From Chthoniobacteraceae bacterium (lineage in GTDB: Bacteria; Verrucomicrobiota; Verrucomicrobiia; Chthoniobacterales; Chthoniobacteraceae), in the NCBI GenBank assembly GCA_947476255.1, contig CANJPY010000024.1:1-54067 (forward strand): 54,067 nt of DNA, given 5' to 3'. The notes beneath the pieces were generated by a model, which saw only the letters and a program-made list of their open reading frames with translations, ran no database searches and was not told the origin of the DNA. Positions 44,263-52,880 of this stretch are shown piece after piece (positions within the stretch are counted from its first letter, which is position 1; each line of letters opens with the position of its first letter). Made by a program: the position numbers and the translations under genes.

Positions 44263-45228
44263 TCAATGTGGAGGCAGGGCCTTTCTACTTTGACGCAGAA
44301 AAACCCAAGCCGAGTTCTTCTGCCTCACTGAACTCGCGCACACCAGCGCGCCGCACCACCGAAGCGCCGCCCCAACAGCCGTCGCACACCTCAGAGACAA
44401 GGCCCCCATACGGCCAAAATGTTTCAAAAAATACAAATCCACACTCTCATAAAACCGTTCTCGAACCACCTCACGCTGGCTTAAGCCGCTGCTGCCACCA
44501 AGATGGACGGCCACAGCTTCAGGCACCCAATGAATCCTCCAACCAAGCTGTTGAATGCGCACCTGCCAGTCCGTCTCCTCAGAGTATAAAAAAAAGTCTT
44601 CATCAAACCCACCTGTCTGCTCCCAAACCTTCCGGCGCACCAACAGGCAGGCTCCGCTGAGCCAGTCGACATCGCCCGCCCTATCTCTCCCCTTGGCAAA
44701 CCTCAAGCAGTTCAATAACCGCGCGACCAATCCTGTAAATCCAAGATTTTCAGCCCAAGCCCTTGCGGGGCTTGGAAAATGAAACCGAGACTCTTGAAAG
44801 CTTCCATCGGAATTCAAAAGCCGGGGTCCAACGAGTCCAACCTCTTTGGAAGCCCGCAAATGAGCACACATGCGCTCCAACGCTCCACTTAACACAAAGG
44901 CGTCGCTATTCACGAGGGCCACGAATTCCGCGCCAACCGGGGCCACTCCCAGGTTATTGGCCGCCCCGAACCCTCTGTTTTCGGATAGACACTCGATTTT
45001 TAAACGCGCGCCTTCGCCCGAAATGTTCTGCTGATATGAGCGCTGAATAAGTGCCTCGCGCGATCCATCCGTGGACGCATTGTCCACCACGCAAACGCTC
45101 GCCACAACAGGCTCTGAACACAGCGCGTTTACGCACCGCAGGGTAAGGTCCCGCGTATTAAAACTAACCACCACGACATCTATGACCGCCCTCAAGGGGT
45201 CTCGCACAATCCCTTCTGTCCCTCCCAT
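44263..45228 (-). CDS. Glycosyltransferase family 2 (rhamnosyltransferase-like)
   Basis: 321 residues from ATG 45228, fixed by an ideal AAGGAGG six bases upstream; a longer frame to 45390 lies inside the previous gene. VVVVSFNTRDLTLRC is the nucleotide-sugar start, VDNASTDGS follows, NSDAF is the DXD-like metal site and LFLYSEETDW-like block (FLYSEETDW) carries the acceptor-side ED. This is the GT2 rhamnosyl or similar transferase group. The gene overlaps the end of the upstream glycosyltransferase by 37 bases, showing tight coupling. Confidence 0.9.
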   Translation of the reverse strand: MGGTEGIVRDPLRAVIDVVVVSFNTRDLTLRCVNALCSEPVVASVCVVDNASTDGSREALIQRSYQQNISGEGARLKIECLSENRGFGAANNLGVAPVGAEFVALVNSDAFVLSGALERMCAHLRASKEVGLVGPRLLNSDGSFQESRFHFPSPARAWAENLGFTGLVARLLNCLRFAKGRDRAGDVDWLSGACLLVRRKVWEQTGGFDEDFFLYSEETDWQVRIQQLGWRIHWVPEAVAVHLGGSSGLSQREVVRERFYESVDLYFLKHFGRMGALSLRCATAVGAALRWCGALVCASSVRQKNSAWVFLRQSRKALPPH

Positions 45229-46475
45229 ACACTGCCTCCTTCTTTTAACAAAGCCTCGCCATCTGTATTTTCCGAAACACCCGCTTCCCCGCCACCCCTC
45301 GCCCTCGACTGTCGCGGCCGTGGAATCGGCCTCCCCAACCATCCTTGCTGCCGAAACACCTCGAGCAACTGCTCTGAGCGGGCTCTCCACGAGTTGGTTT
45401 CCGCCTCCTTGATGCGCGCTGAAGCCATCGCAGGATCCTCATTCAAAGCATCCCCGCAGGCCCGTAAAAAACCCTCCTGCCCCTGCCCCAAATGACACAA
45501 ATGCGCCATCTCTCGAAACCCAGCCACGGGAGTTGCCGCCACGGGTTTTCCACTAGCAAGATATTCCCAAAGTTTGATCGGATTGAGGCTTTCGGTAAAG
45601 GGCGTGCACCGGTGGGGAAGAATGCACACGTCAAATTCAGAAATTACCTTTGGCACATCCCGGTAGTGCACCGGTTTCCGCAACTCCACGTTCTGAAGCG
45701 GATGCAGTACGCCACGTTCACTCGGAGTGAAGAAATCAGGCCCGCACAGCACGACCTTCGCCTCCGGCCTCGCCCTCGCCAGTTGCTCCACTAGACGCAC
45801 GTCAATCCGGTCCCCATGGAGGGTCCCAAGATAACCAAACACGGGGCTTCCCGATCGCGCCTGGACTGGATTCCAGCAACACCGGTAGTGGCTGGCATTC
45901 ACTCCGTTTGGAACCGTAACAATTCTTCTCGAAAACCTTTTCCGGGAACGCTCCAAAGCCTTGGAGCACACCACGACAAGATCAGCACTTTGACAAAGCT
46001 TAGTGTCGAACCGGCGGATACGAGTCTTTTCTGCTTCACTGGTTGCCGGCAAGAGTGTCCAGTCATCCGTGATGTCGTAGACAACAGCCCTCTCATTCAA
46101 TGTTCCAATGAGAGGCTGGGCGCAATGATCATTGATCCAAAGAAGTGGAGCACGAAGTCCCGCATTTCGAGCGGCCCAAAGAATTTGGAGTCGCAGCAAC
46201 TCCAGATTAAACCGCCGACATACGGGCACTGAATTGGGCAGCAGCTTAATCGGATTGAGAATACTCAGCCCCTTATACTCACTCTGCTTCTCCAAGAGCG
46301 GCCGCCGCAGTTCCGCCACGGACCGGATACGCAACGCATTCGAGAAATCCTTCGGCCTCGCCACAAAAAGAAGGCGCATTTCCGGAAACCGCCGGAGCCA
46401 CTCAGCGCATAAAAATTGGTTGCGCCGCCAGACGCCGTCCCAATTTTCCAGTGAAATAAAAATAACATCCCGCAT
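45192..46475 (-). CDS. Glycosyltransferase, GT-B fold (TuaH/GT1-4-like)
   Basis: 427 residues. The N-terminus ISLENWDGVWRRNQFL and the VVYDITDDWTLLP block are typical of a group that includes TuaH-like enzymes. The C-terminal half has GYLGTLHGDR and LNPIKLWEYLASGKPVA, the donor binding site. The last 45 residues are charged and low complexity and overlap the next gene. First gene of the five-gene minus-strand polysaccharide run; a 13-bp tandem array lies directly before its start. Confidence 0.88.
   Translation of the reverse strand: MRDVIFISLENWDGVWRRNQFLCAEWLRRFPEMRLLFVARPKDFSNALRIRSVAELRRPLLEKQSEYKGLSILNPIKLLPNSVPVCRRFNLELLRLQILWAARNAGLRAPLLWINDHCAQPLIGTLNERAVVYDITDDWTLLPATSEAEKTRIRRFDTKLCQSADLVVVCSKALERSRKRFSRRIVTVPNGVNASHYRCCWNPVQARSGSPVFGYLGTLHGDRIDVRLVEQLARARPEAKVVLCGPDFFTPSERGVLHPLQNVELRKPVHYRDVPKVISEFDVCILPHRCTPFTESLNPIKLWEYLASGKPVAATPVAGFREMAHLCHLGQGQEGFLRACGDALNEDPAMASARIKEAETNSWRARSEQLLEVFRQQGWLGRPIPRPRQSRARGGGEAGVSENTDGEALLKEGGSVWEGQKGLCETP
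45235..45241 (-). promoter_or_regulatory. Ideal ribosome binding site that fixes the GT2 start
   Basis: AAGGAGG on the minus strand, six bases before ATG 45228 and located inside the coding sequence of the upstream gene. It shows that the GT2 frame is re-initiated internally and that the longer open frame is not the real start. Confidence 0.8.
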
Positions 46476-46480
46476 ACAAA

Positions 46481-46532
46481 CCCATCAACAAAACCCATCA
46501 ACAAAACCCATCAACAAAACCCATCAACAAAA
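46481..46532. repeat. Four perfect 13-bp tandem copies before the polysaccharide operon
   Basis: CCCATCAACAAAA is repeated four times exactly and ends five bases before the start codon of the first glycosyltransferase gene (minus strand). Each unit contains an ATG on the minus strand. 13 is not a multiple of three, so gain or loss of a copy changes frame and spacing. The ATG in the third unit is in frame with the gene but meets a TGA, so the array acts at the level of leader or promoter spacing, if at all. Confidence 0.9.
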
Positions 46533-46547
46533 CCAATCAAGGCCCAC

Positions 46548-46748
46548 AACACTGACCATGCCGACGGCAACGACACTCGCTACTCCGTCCGCGTCGTTAT
46601 CCGCACCTTTGTTACGGAGGAGGAACTCGACAAGGCTTTAATAAAATTCAAAAAAGTGCGGAGCCCGATCTCCCAAGCTGTATGCAGGGAGAAAATCCCA
46701 AGTCGCCTTGGATTTACCTCAGCTCTGGCGTTTACACGTTCGCGTTAA
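46548..46748 (+). pseudogene. Coding-like remnant without a start codon
   Basis: The plus-strand frame ending at TAA 46746 is open through the whole gap and encodes NTDHADGNDTRYSVRVVI and then RTFVTEEELDKALIKFKK before a less convincing tail. The first 30 codons have strong C/G third-position bias, as in real genes here, yet there is no ATG, GTG or TTG in a useful place and the frame simply runs on upstream into the 13-bp array. It may be the tail of a gene cut by the array, for example the end of a PLP aminotransferase-like protein, or a decayed small ribosomal-protein-like frame. Neither identity is secure. Confidence 0.35.
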
Positions 46749-46767
46749 ATGGCACACTGCCTCCTCC

Positions 46768-48729
46768 ATGAAAGATCTTAATCTTTGCATTCAAGAGGCA
46801 GTGCAAGCGGGCACCCTGCTCGACTCCAGCGCTCGTAATTTAAAACTCATGCTTGCCAGCGCGACAAACTCTACCGTCACTGAAAGCATCTCAGAACTGA
46901 TGCTTACTGGGGCTTGGGCGGAGCTGAACGACCGTTTTTTTCGCACTCTAACCTTCGGCACGGGCGGCCTGCGGGGACGCACCATCGGCAAACAAGTGAC
47001 CCGCGCGGAACAAGGAATACCCCAAGCCTCAGGCCGCCCCGAGCAGCCATGTGTGGGCACGAATGCCATGAATGGGTTCAATGTGTCCCGCGCGACCCAA
47101 GGACTCGTAGCCTACGTCCGTGAATACCATTCCAGCAAAGGAGAGGTAGGCAGGCCAAAACTTGTGATCGCCCATGACACCCGTTTTTTCTCGCCCGAAT
47201 TCGCCGCTCTAGCAGCCAGGGTTGCCGCCGAAAACGGCGTCGATGTGTTTCTCTTCGACGGGCCCCGCTCAACCCCGCAGCTCTCTTTTACCGTCCGCGT
47301 CCAAAACGCTCAGGCAGGCATTGTAATCACAGCGAGCCACAATCCTCCCCACGACAACGGATACAAAGTCTACTTCGACGAAGGAGCCCAAGTTGTGGAA
47401 CCCCACGCGAGCGGTATTATCGCAAAAGTTAATGCACTCGAAAGCGATTACTACACCCCCCTTGTCGCGACTCAGCAAGGGGTCATTACAGTGCTTGGAA
47501 AGGAAGCCGACGACGCTTACATGAGCAAACTGGAGAGCCTTATCCTCGACCCAGAGGTCATCAAATCCGCGAGTGGTCTCAAATTTGTGTTCACCTCCAT
47601 TCATGGGACTGGAGGCGTCATCATCCGGCCCATGTTTGAAAAACTCGGATTCAAGTACACCACTGTTCCCGAGCAAGAGATACAAGACGGCCGTTTTCCC
47701 ACTGTCAAAAGCCCCAATCCCGAAAATGCAGAGGCGCTTGCCCTTGCTATAACCAAAGCGGAGGCAGAAAACGCCGATGTCGTGATCGCTACCGATCCGG
47801 ACTGTGACCGCATGGGCGTCGCCGTGCGCAACCGCGCTGGCAAGATGGAATTGCTCACAGGGAATGAAATCGGCTCGCTTATGGCCTATTACCGCGTTCT
47901 AACGCTCCGCAAACAGGGCGTCATCACAGCAGAGAACGCCTCCCGTTGTGTCATAATCAAGACATTCGTCACCACAGATTTACAAAAGGCAATTGCAGTG
48001 CGCAACGGTCTCAGGTGCGTTGAAACTCTGACGGGCTTTAAGTACATCGGCGCCAAACTTGGCAAATACGAAAAGGCGGTTTCCCTGCCCGCTGGGGCCA
48101 CCTACCGAACGCTCTCAGAAGCGGAAACACGCAGTTTACGCCTCCAAAACTCCAGTTTTTATGTCTGCGGAGGCGAGGAAAGCTACGGATACAGCGCTGC
48201 GGATTTCATTCGCGACAAAGATGGGAATGGAGCAGCAATTGTTTTTGCCGAGGTCGCCGCATACGCTAAATTTAGAGGCGTAACCCTACCCGAGCTTTTG
48301 GACGAAGTTTACTCGGAATACGGCTTCTACAAGGAACAGAACGGATCTCTCACCTTTGAGGGCGCCCAAGGTGCCGCTCAAATTGCCAAGCTCGTTTCTT
48401 CCTATGCAAGCCATCCGCCGGTTGAAATTGACGGCGTCAAAGTTTCCGCTTTGCGGAACTTTGCAACAGAAGACTTTATCGATGTGGAGGGCGATCCCAT
48501 TCCGAAAGAGAACATGCTCATTTTGGAATTGATGGATGGGCGGCGGGTCGCCGTACGGCCCTCAGGAACCGAACCAAAGATTAAATTTTATCTTTTTGCA
48601 AAACAGGACACGACCGAAGGGAAACCCTTTGGTGTTCAAGAACTGGCCAGTTTAAAGGTCCAAGTCCGAGACTCCTTGGAGAATCTCTGGGCGTGGATCC
48701 AACAAGATGCGGCGCACCGCTCCAAATAA
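46768..48729 (+). CDS. Phosphoglucomutase/phosphomannomutase family (alpha-D-phosphohexomutase)
   Basis: 653 residues from ATG 46768; a longer frame upstream lacks family sequence. The four active-site loops are all present: TASHNP with phosphoserine S190, metal loop DPDCDRMG with D343, D345, D347, sugar loop GGEESYGY, and phosphate loop RPSGTEPK from R597. FGTGGLRG near 63 is typical of the PGM2-like group, and the length is above that of ManB/CpsG (about 460). It interconverts hexose or pentose 1- and 6(5)-phosphates and can feed nucleotide sugars to the adjacent divergent polysaccharide operon. Confidence 0.92.
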   Translation: MKDLNLCIQEAVQAGTLLDSSARNLKLMLASATNSTVTESISELMLTGAWAELNDRFFRTLTFGTGGLRGRTIGKQVTRAEQGIPQASGRPEQPCVGTNAMNGFNVSRATQGLVAYVREYHSSKGEVGRPKLVIAHDTRFFSPEFAALAARVAAENGVDVFLFDGPRSTPQLSFTVRVQNAQAGIVITASHNPPHDNGYKVYFDEGAQVVEPHASGIIAKVNALESDYYTPLVATQQGVITVLGKEADDAYMSKLESLILDPEVIKSASGLKFVFTSIHGTGGVIIRPMFEKLGFKYTTVPEQEIQDGRFPTVKSPNPENAEALALAITKAEAENADVVIATDPDCDRMGVAVRNRAGKMELLTGNEIGSLMAYYRVLTLRKQGVITAENASRCVIIKTFVTTDLQKAIAVRNGLRCVETLTGFKYIGAKLGKYEKAVSLPAGATYRTLSEAETRSLRLQNSSFYVCGGEESYGYSAADFIRDKDGNGAAIVFAEVAAYAKFRGVTLPELLDEVYSEYGFYKEQNGSLTFEGAQGAAQIAKLVSSYASHPPVEIDGVKVSALRNFATEDFIDVEGDPIPKENMLILELMDGRRVAVRPSGTEPKIKFYLFAKQDTTEGKPFGVQELASLKVQVRDSLENLWAWIQQDAAHRSK

Positions 48730-48750
48730 CTCCGCCAATTCATCCAAACC

Positions 48751-48778
48751 GCTGGTGGTCTCCTACTCGACCACCAGC
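48751..48778. terminator. Perfect hairpin between convergent genes
   Basis: GCTGGTGGTC (48751-48760) and GACCACCAGC (48769-48778) pair fully over an 8-base loop. It lies between the mutase stop (48729) and the end of the convergent cupredoxin gene, whose last codons it includes. There is no T run on either side, so rho-independent ending would be weak; it could stop the 3' end from decay. Confidence 0.45.
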
Positions 48779-51700
48779 ACGCCCTTCATAATCCGCCAAT
48801 GCCCCGGAAAAGTGCAGATAAACGGATAGCTACCCGGTTCGTTTGGAGCGGTAAAATTCAGCTCTTCCGTTGTTCCCGGGTCCAGCAAACCAGAGGCAAA
48901 GAGGATCTTGTTTGTCTTCGGGATATACCCTCTTTTTGCGGCGTCTTGTTGGCGTGCCATCCGATCAGCGAGAACTCCTACTTCCTCCTCAGCGCCCGGT
49001 TTTAAGAGCACAAAGTTGTGGATCATGAGATCTGGATTCTCGAACACAAGGTGGACGGCCTCCCCCTTTTTTACCCGTAATTCTTTAGGTGCAAACTGCA
49101 TCTGGTTGGGGACGGCCTGCACATGAAGTTCCCCATCTCTAGCAGTATGTCTGCTGTTCCAAGCGCCATTCAGTTCTGAAAGCAATGCAGGCGTGGAGGA
49201 GATTTTCATCTGCTCGGGACGCTCTCCGAGGAGGTTGGAAAGATAAATGGGAGGCATATTCCCCTTCAGATTTCGAAAGGAGAGTTCCACTCGGTTCAGT
49301 CCCTTTTTCAAATCAACCTGAGCCTGCTGCTGACTGCTCCACATACTGTCAGCAGAAAGCAGCCGAATACCGTTCACCGCAATATCCACGAATCCGTGTT
49401 TCACACTCAAAAGCGCCGTCTGGGGTACCGCTGATTCAAGCGTAGTCACCCAAGTCCCATTCGAGCCACCAATCGGCGTTTTACCGCGCCCCGCTTCCCA
49501 AACTTCACCGTCGGGTCGATTGCTTTGCCAACACAGCAACTGGGTGTCTGCGGCCAATTCAAGCACAGGCACGCTTCGTCCCTTTAAGGGTCGGGTTCCA
49601 AGGCGCAAATCCTGGAGCATCTGCGCGACGGCCGGATTCTCGTCCTGATAACCATGCAAGACGTGCTCAAATTGAGAATGCTCCGGCCGAAGTAGACCCA
49701 CGACATTCACGACTGCCATACGGACGCGCGGATGTGTATCCGCAAGCATTCGCGTGAGGATTCCCACTGGATCGGCAAGCCGCGAGTGCTGAAACCGCAC
49801 CAACTGAACCGCAGCCGTCCGAGTCGCAAAATTTGCTCCCGCTAAAACTTCATTCAAAAGATTTGGACGAACCTCTCCCTTGGACTCAAACAACCATAGC
49901 GCTTCCAAAGCCGCCTGCAGGAAATCGGGACGCACTCGCTCAAGGGCACCGACCCAAGCGTCAAGCGCAGGAAGCAAGGCCGCGCCCAAACGCCGGAGTT
50001 CGATGCGCGCATGGTCACGCACGAGATCCTGAGGGTGGTGGAGAAGCTCCAAGAGGGCCTCCACGGGTCGGCCTTCTATTTTTGGCCACTCCGTAACCAC
50101 CGGCTTGTCCTTGGAAATGACCCTCCAAATCCTGCCGCGCTTGTGGTTCCAAAGTGGATCACGCATTGGATGTTGAGCGTGTCCAATGATGGCGCTCGAA
50201 AAGTCTGACACATACATTCCCCCGTCCATTCCGAAAACAATGTCTACGGGCCGGAACGCTGGGTTGTCAGATTTCAAAACGTCGATCCTATCCGTTGCGA
50301 CATAAGGCCCGCTGGCGGCATTTGTTTTTGAAATCGCCACAAAGTACCGCCCTAAAAGTGTGGCCGAGGCCATTCCCTGTTGATAGGCGTCAGGGAAGTT
50401 AGGGCTCGATATTGAAGCGGCGCCCGATCCTTTGCCGTATCCGAGTACTTTGCCATGCGCAAATTTGTGATAGGCACCCAACGGAGTCCAAGTGAGTTGC
50501 AGGCCATCCAAAACAATCCCGTCACCGTACATTTGGAAAGGACTGCCTTCTCGGTCGAAAGTCATTTTCCAGGGGTTGGGCGTGATGCTTTGCCATTCCA
50601 CGTCCAGTCGTCCGGTATGAGGATCCAATCGATAGGTCGAAGCATCAATCCCGCGAACAGCCCCAAAAGGAGTTTCAAACTGGGAGCGATGAAATACGCC
50701 ATCACACAGCCAAACTTTGCCCAACGGATCTGCCGCAATCATTCCCCCGTGATGAGAGTCCGTCACATCGACTCCTCTGAGGAGTTCTACGCGCACGTCG
50801 GCGCGATCGTCGCCATTGGTATCCCGCATCAGCCAAAGGCGGGGTTGCGCGCTTAAGATCACGCCGTCTTCGTGAAAAGCGATACCGTCGACGGCGTCCA
50901 AACCATCGGCAAACACAGTACACGTGTCGGCCTTGCCATCGTGATTAGTGTCCTCCAAAATCAAGATTTTATCTTCCGGGAGCAAGCCCGGCACCGTGTG
51001 AGGCCAAGAAGGCATCGTCACCACCCAGAGTCTGCCTTTGGCATCAAAAGCCATCTGCACAGGGTTTCGCAGTTCTGGAAACTGCTCATCCGAGGCGAAA
51101 AGATTAAGTTCAAAACCCGGAGCAACACTTATTTCAGCCATCTGTTCAACCGCGGATTTTACAATTCCAAGAACGGCATCCGGTTTGCTTTTACCGGGAG
51201 GCAGAGGGGGAAGCGTTGGCACGCCAACATCCGAAAAACGTGCCGTTGTTTTTTTCAAAAGCGCATGAAGATCCTCGTCCGCTTGATTTACCAATTGGTG
51301 GTAACGCGGAATTTCGAGGGCGTATTCCTCCGGTCGCTTGCGAACTCCATAATAAACGACCCCGTTTTTGGGACGAACGACATCCGCTACGAAGGCAGAT
51401 TTTCTGGCAGCAGCTTGCGCAATTTCGGGCACTCGGGCGGCATCGACCTTGGCAAGCGCTTCTTCCCCCACAAGGGCGCGCGCAATCGTATGCGACACGA
51501 GGGTGTTTCCCTTGGCATTTAAATGAAGACCATTCGATGTGAGCGGTTCCATTGACTGGGCAAAAGCGCTTTGCGTGTCTGCAAAAAGATCGATGAACAA
51601 CGCTTCTTTGGCCTTTGCCACCTCAGCCATCACGTTGGAATACAGCAAAACATCACGATTGCGTGCCGCAGGGTCAACTCCGCTTGGAGAAGCGCCTGCT

Positions 51701-52137
51701 TCCACTGCGGTCGGGCCGAGTAATACGAACGCGGCTCCTGGATGCTGCTTCGAGAGTTTTTGCAGCAGCACCTCCAACTGAGTTTTAAAGGGCTCAAGTC
51801 CCTTGTTTCCGCCAAACGCTTCATTCAACCCAAACCCCAGTACAACCACTTTAGCCGGCCAGAGAGCGATCAGATTTTTGAGATGCTCCGAATACCCCTC
51901 AGCTCTCTGTCGATTTCCAACTTCATCCCCTGTCCACGCCAGGCTCCGAAAATGCAGATCTCCCTCCGGATGAGCGAGCTGAACTAAAGCCTCCAACTCC
52001 CCCTGCTCTAAGATGCGTTCCACAAGAGAATTGCCATAAAAGAGAACCGTGGACCCTTTTTCAAGAGACGGCACGGCACTCGCGGAAAGAGTGAAGAAAG
52101 CCGCGGCGATTACAGAGAGGGCTTGTTTATGGCACAT
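48763..52137 (-). CDS. Exported SGNH / PVC propeller / HEAT / cupredoxin fusion protein
   Basis: 1124 residues from ATG 52137, which begins a signal peptide (ALSVIAAAFFTLSASA); the open frame to 52191 adds no signal. Domains: an SGNH-hydrolase-like unit (about 28-240) in which GNS at 35-37 replaces the usual GDS, with a GFGLNEAF block and NGLHLN; a beta propeller of the PVC membrane-bound dehydrogenase type (about 355-690; ILEDTNHDGKADTCTVF, DTNGDDRADVRVE); HEAT repeats (about 700-850); a linker; and a type 1 copper domain (about 1005-1124) with ligands H1040, C1108, H1113 and M1117. No CxxCH heme site is present. It probably oxidises or binds a sugar-like substrate and passes electrons to the copper centre. 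Confidence 0.85.
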   Translation of the reverse strand: MCHKQALSVIAAAFFTLSASAVPSLEKGSTVLFYGNSLVERILEQGELEALVQLAHPEGDLHFRSLAWTGDEVGNRQRAEGYSEHLKNLIALWPAKVVVLGFGLNEAFGGNKGLEPFKTQLEVLLQKLSKQHPGAAFVLLGPTAVEAGASPSGVDPAARNRDVLLYSNVMAEVAKAKEALFIDLFADTQSAFAQSMEPLTSNGLHLNAKGNTLVSHTIARALVGEEALAKVDAARVPEIAQAAARKSAFVADVVRPKNGVVYYGVRKRPEEYALEIPRYHQLVNQADEDLHALLKKTTARFSDVGVPTLPPLPPGKSKPDAVLGIVKSAVEQMAEISVAPGFELNLFASDEQFPELRNPVQMAFDAKGRLWVVTMPSWPHTVPGLLPEDKILILEDTNHDGKADTCTVFADGLDAVDGIAFHEDGVILSAQPRLWLMRDTNGDDRADVRVELLRGVDVTDSHHGGMIAADPLGKVWLCDGVFHRSQFETPFGAVRGIDASTYRLDPHTGRLDVEWQSITPNPWKMTFDREGSPFQMYGDGIVLDGLQLTWTPLGAYHKFAHGKVLGYGKGSGAASISSPNFPDAYQQGMASATLLGRYFVAISKTNAASGPYVATDRIDVLKSDNPAFRPVDIVFGMDGGMYVSDFSSAIIGHAQHPMRDPLWNHKRGRIWRVISKDKPVVTEWPKIEGRPVEALLELLHHPQDLVRDHARIELRRLGAALLPALDAWVGALERVRPDFLQAALEALWLFESKGEVRPNLLNEVLAGANFATRTAAVQLVRFQHSRLADPVGILTRMLADTHPRVRMAVVNVVGLLRPEHSQFEHVLHGYQDENPAVAQMLQDLRLGTRPLKGRSVPVLELAADTQLLCWQSNRPDGEVWEAGRGKTPIGGSNGTWVTTLESAVPQTALLSVKHGFVDIAVNGIRLLSADSMWSSQQQAQVDLKKGLNRVELSFRNLKGNMPPIYLSNLLGERPEQMKISSTPALLSELNGAWNSRHTARDGELHVQAVPNQMQFAPKELRVKKGEAVHLVFENPDLMIHNFVLLKPGAEEEVGVLADRMARQQDAAKRGYIPKTNKILFASGLLDPGTTEELNFTAPNEPGSYPFICTFPGHWRIMKGVLVVE

Positions 52138-52202
52138 TACGGTTTCAAGCGTACGCAGACCGTAGCACTGTCGCAAAACCAAACTAAACAAGGAGGATTA
52201 CC

Positions 52203-52355
52203 ATAAAGAATATCCAGAAAGACGTTTGTGCCTCCAATACTTTCCCTTGGTCGGCACAAGCGCTCTATGATCCTCTTGTTTTTATCTTGATGGCGCTGGC
52301 GCTCCTGACCCCGTTTTCGAGAAAACTCGCGCTTTACCTCTCGCGACGCACTTAA
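52203..52355 (+). CDS. Possible 50-residue membrane protein with ATA start and perfect SD
   Basis: AAGGAGG at 52190-52196 is followed, six bases later, by ATA 52203, and the frame is open for 50 codons to TAA 52353. The product has a Lys/Asp/Cys-containing head, one membrane segment (LVFILMALALLTPF) and a basic tail (SRKLALYLSRRT), an ordinary small membrane protein layout. The same SD spacing is seen at 45228. Possible readings are a true ATA or ATT start, a start codon lost by mutation, or chance. An internal ATG at about 52291 would leave only 21 residues. It diverges from the cupredoxin gene. Confidence 0.4.
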   Translation: MKNIQKDVCASNTFPWSAQALYDPLVFILMALALLTPFSRKLALYLSRRT

Positions 52356-52415
52356 AAAAATCAGCGGCGCCCCACCTTGAAGAGGGCCCCGCTATCGGCG
52401 CAAAAGTGCCCGAGA

Positions 52416-52823
52416 TCAACGATCCGCACATTCTGAGGCGGGTTGCCCGCACCCACAGGTGGCGCCGGTGACCTCGACCTCAAAGGTGATCCCCTGTAGA
52501 GATGATTGCTCATAAACATGCTGCAGAAAATCCAAAGTCGCCTCCACCGGAGGTTCCGCACACTCGAGGCGAATCTTTAACTGCTTGCCTACGAATTGAG
52601 GATAAACCTCCGCCATTTCTCCATCGAGAGCGAACGAAAGATAAGCGTTCAATTTTTCCTGCAGTTGAAACAGTTGTTCCTCAACATTGCGCCATGGACG
52701 GCGCTCGACCATCACCAGCACAACCTCGGCAGCACCAGCATCGAATCCCAAAAAATCGATCACACCGGCATGTTCAATCCCTTTCGGGGCACCAAGGTCA
52801 GGATTGGAGTTTGGATCGCTCAT
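52416..52823 (-). CDS. DUF6572 protein with Cys-rich tail
   Basis: 135 residues, cytoplasmic. VIDFLGFDAGAAEVVLVM, a short loop with RRPWRNVEEQ, then LQEKLNAYLSFALDGEM and a YPQFVGKQLKIRLE strand follow the DUF6572 pattern. Function of this family is unknown. The C-terminus TCGCGQPASEC has three cysteines that may hold a metal or a disulfide. It is a lone gene, divergent from the quinone oxidoreductase. Confidence 0.75.
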   Translation of the reverse strand: MSDPNSNPDLGAPKGIEHAGVIDFLGFDAGAAEVVLVMVERRPWRNVEEQLFQLQEKLNAYLSFALDGEMAEVYPQFVGKQLKIRLECAEPPVEATLDFLQHVYEQSSLQGITFEVEVTGATCGCGQPASECADR

Positions 52824-52880
52824 TAGAAAGTGGTAGTATACAGCACGCGGGCTGCTAGGTTCGCACCCTTTTTGAACTAA

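Noticed and set aside
46481-46532. CRISPR array
   Set aside because: Units are 13 bp and contiguous without spacers; no cas genes in the window. The same holds for 34627-34674.
46548-46748. rpsU (ribosomal protein S21) gene
   Set aside because: EELDKALIKFKK recalls S21, but there is no start codon and the tail is not basic as in S21. Kept only as a coding-like remnant.
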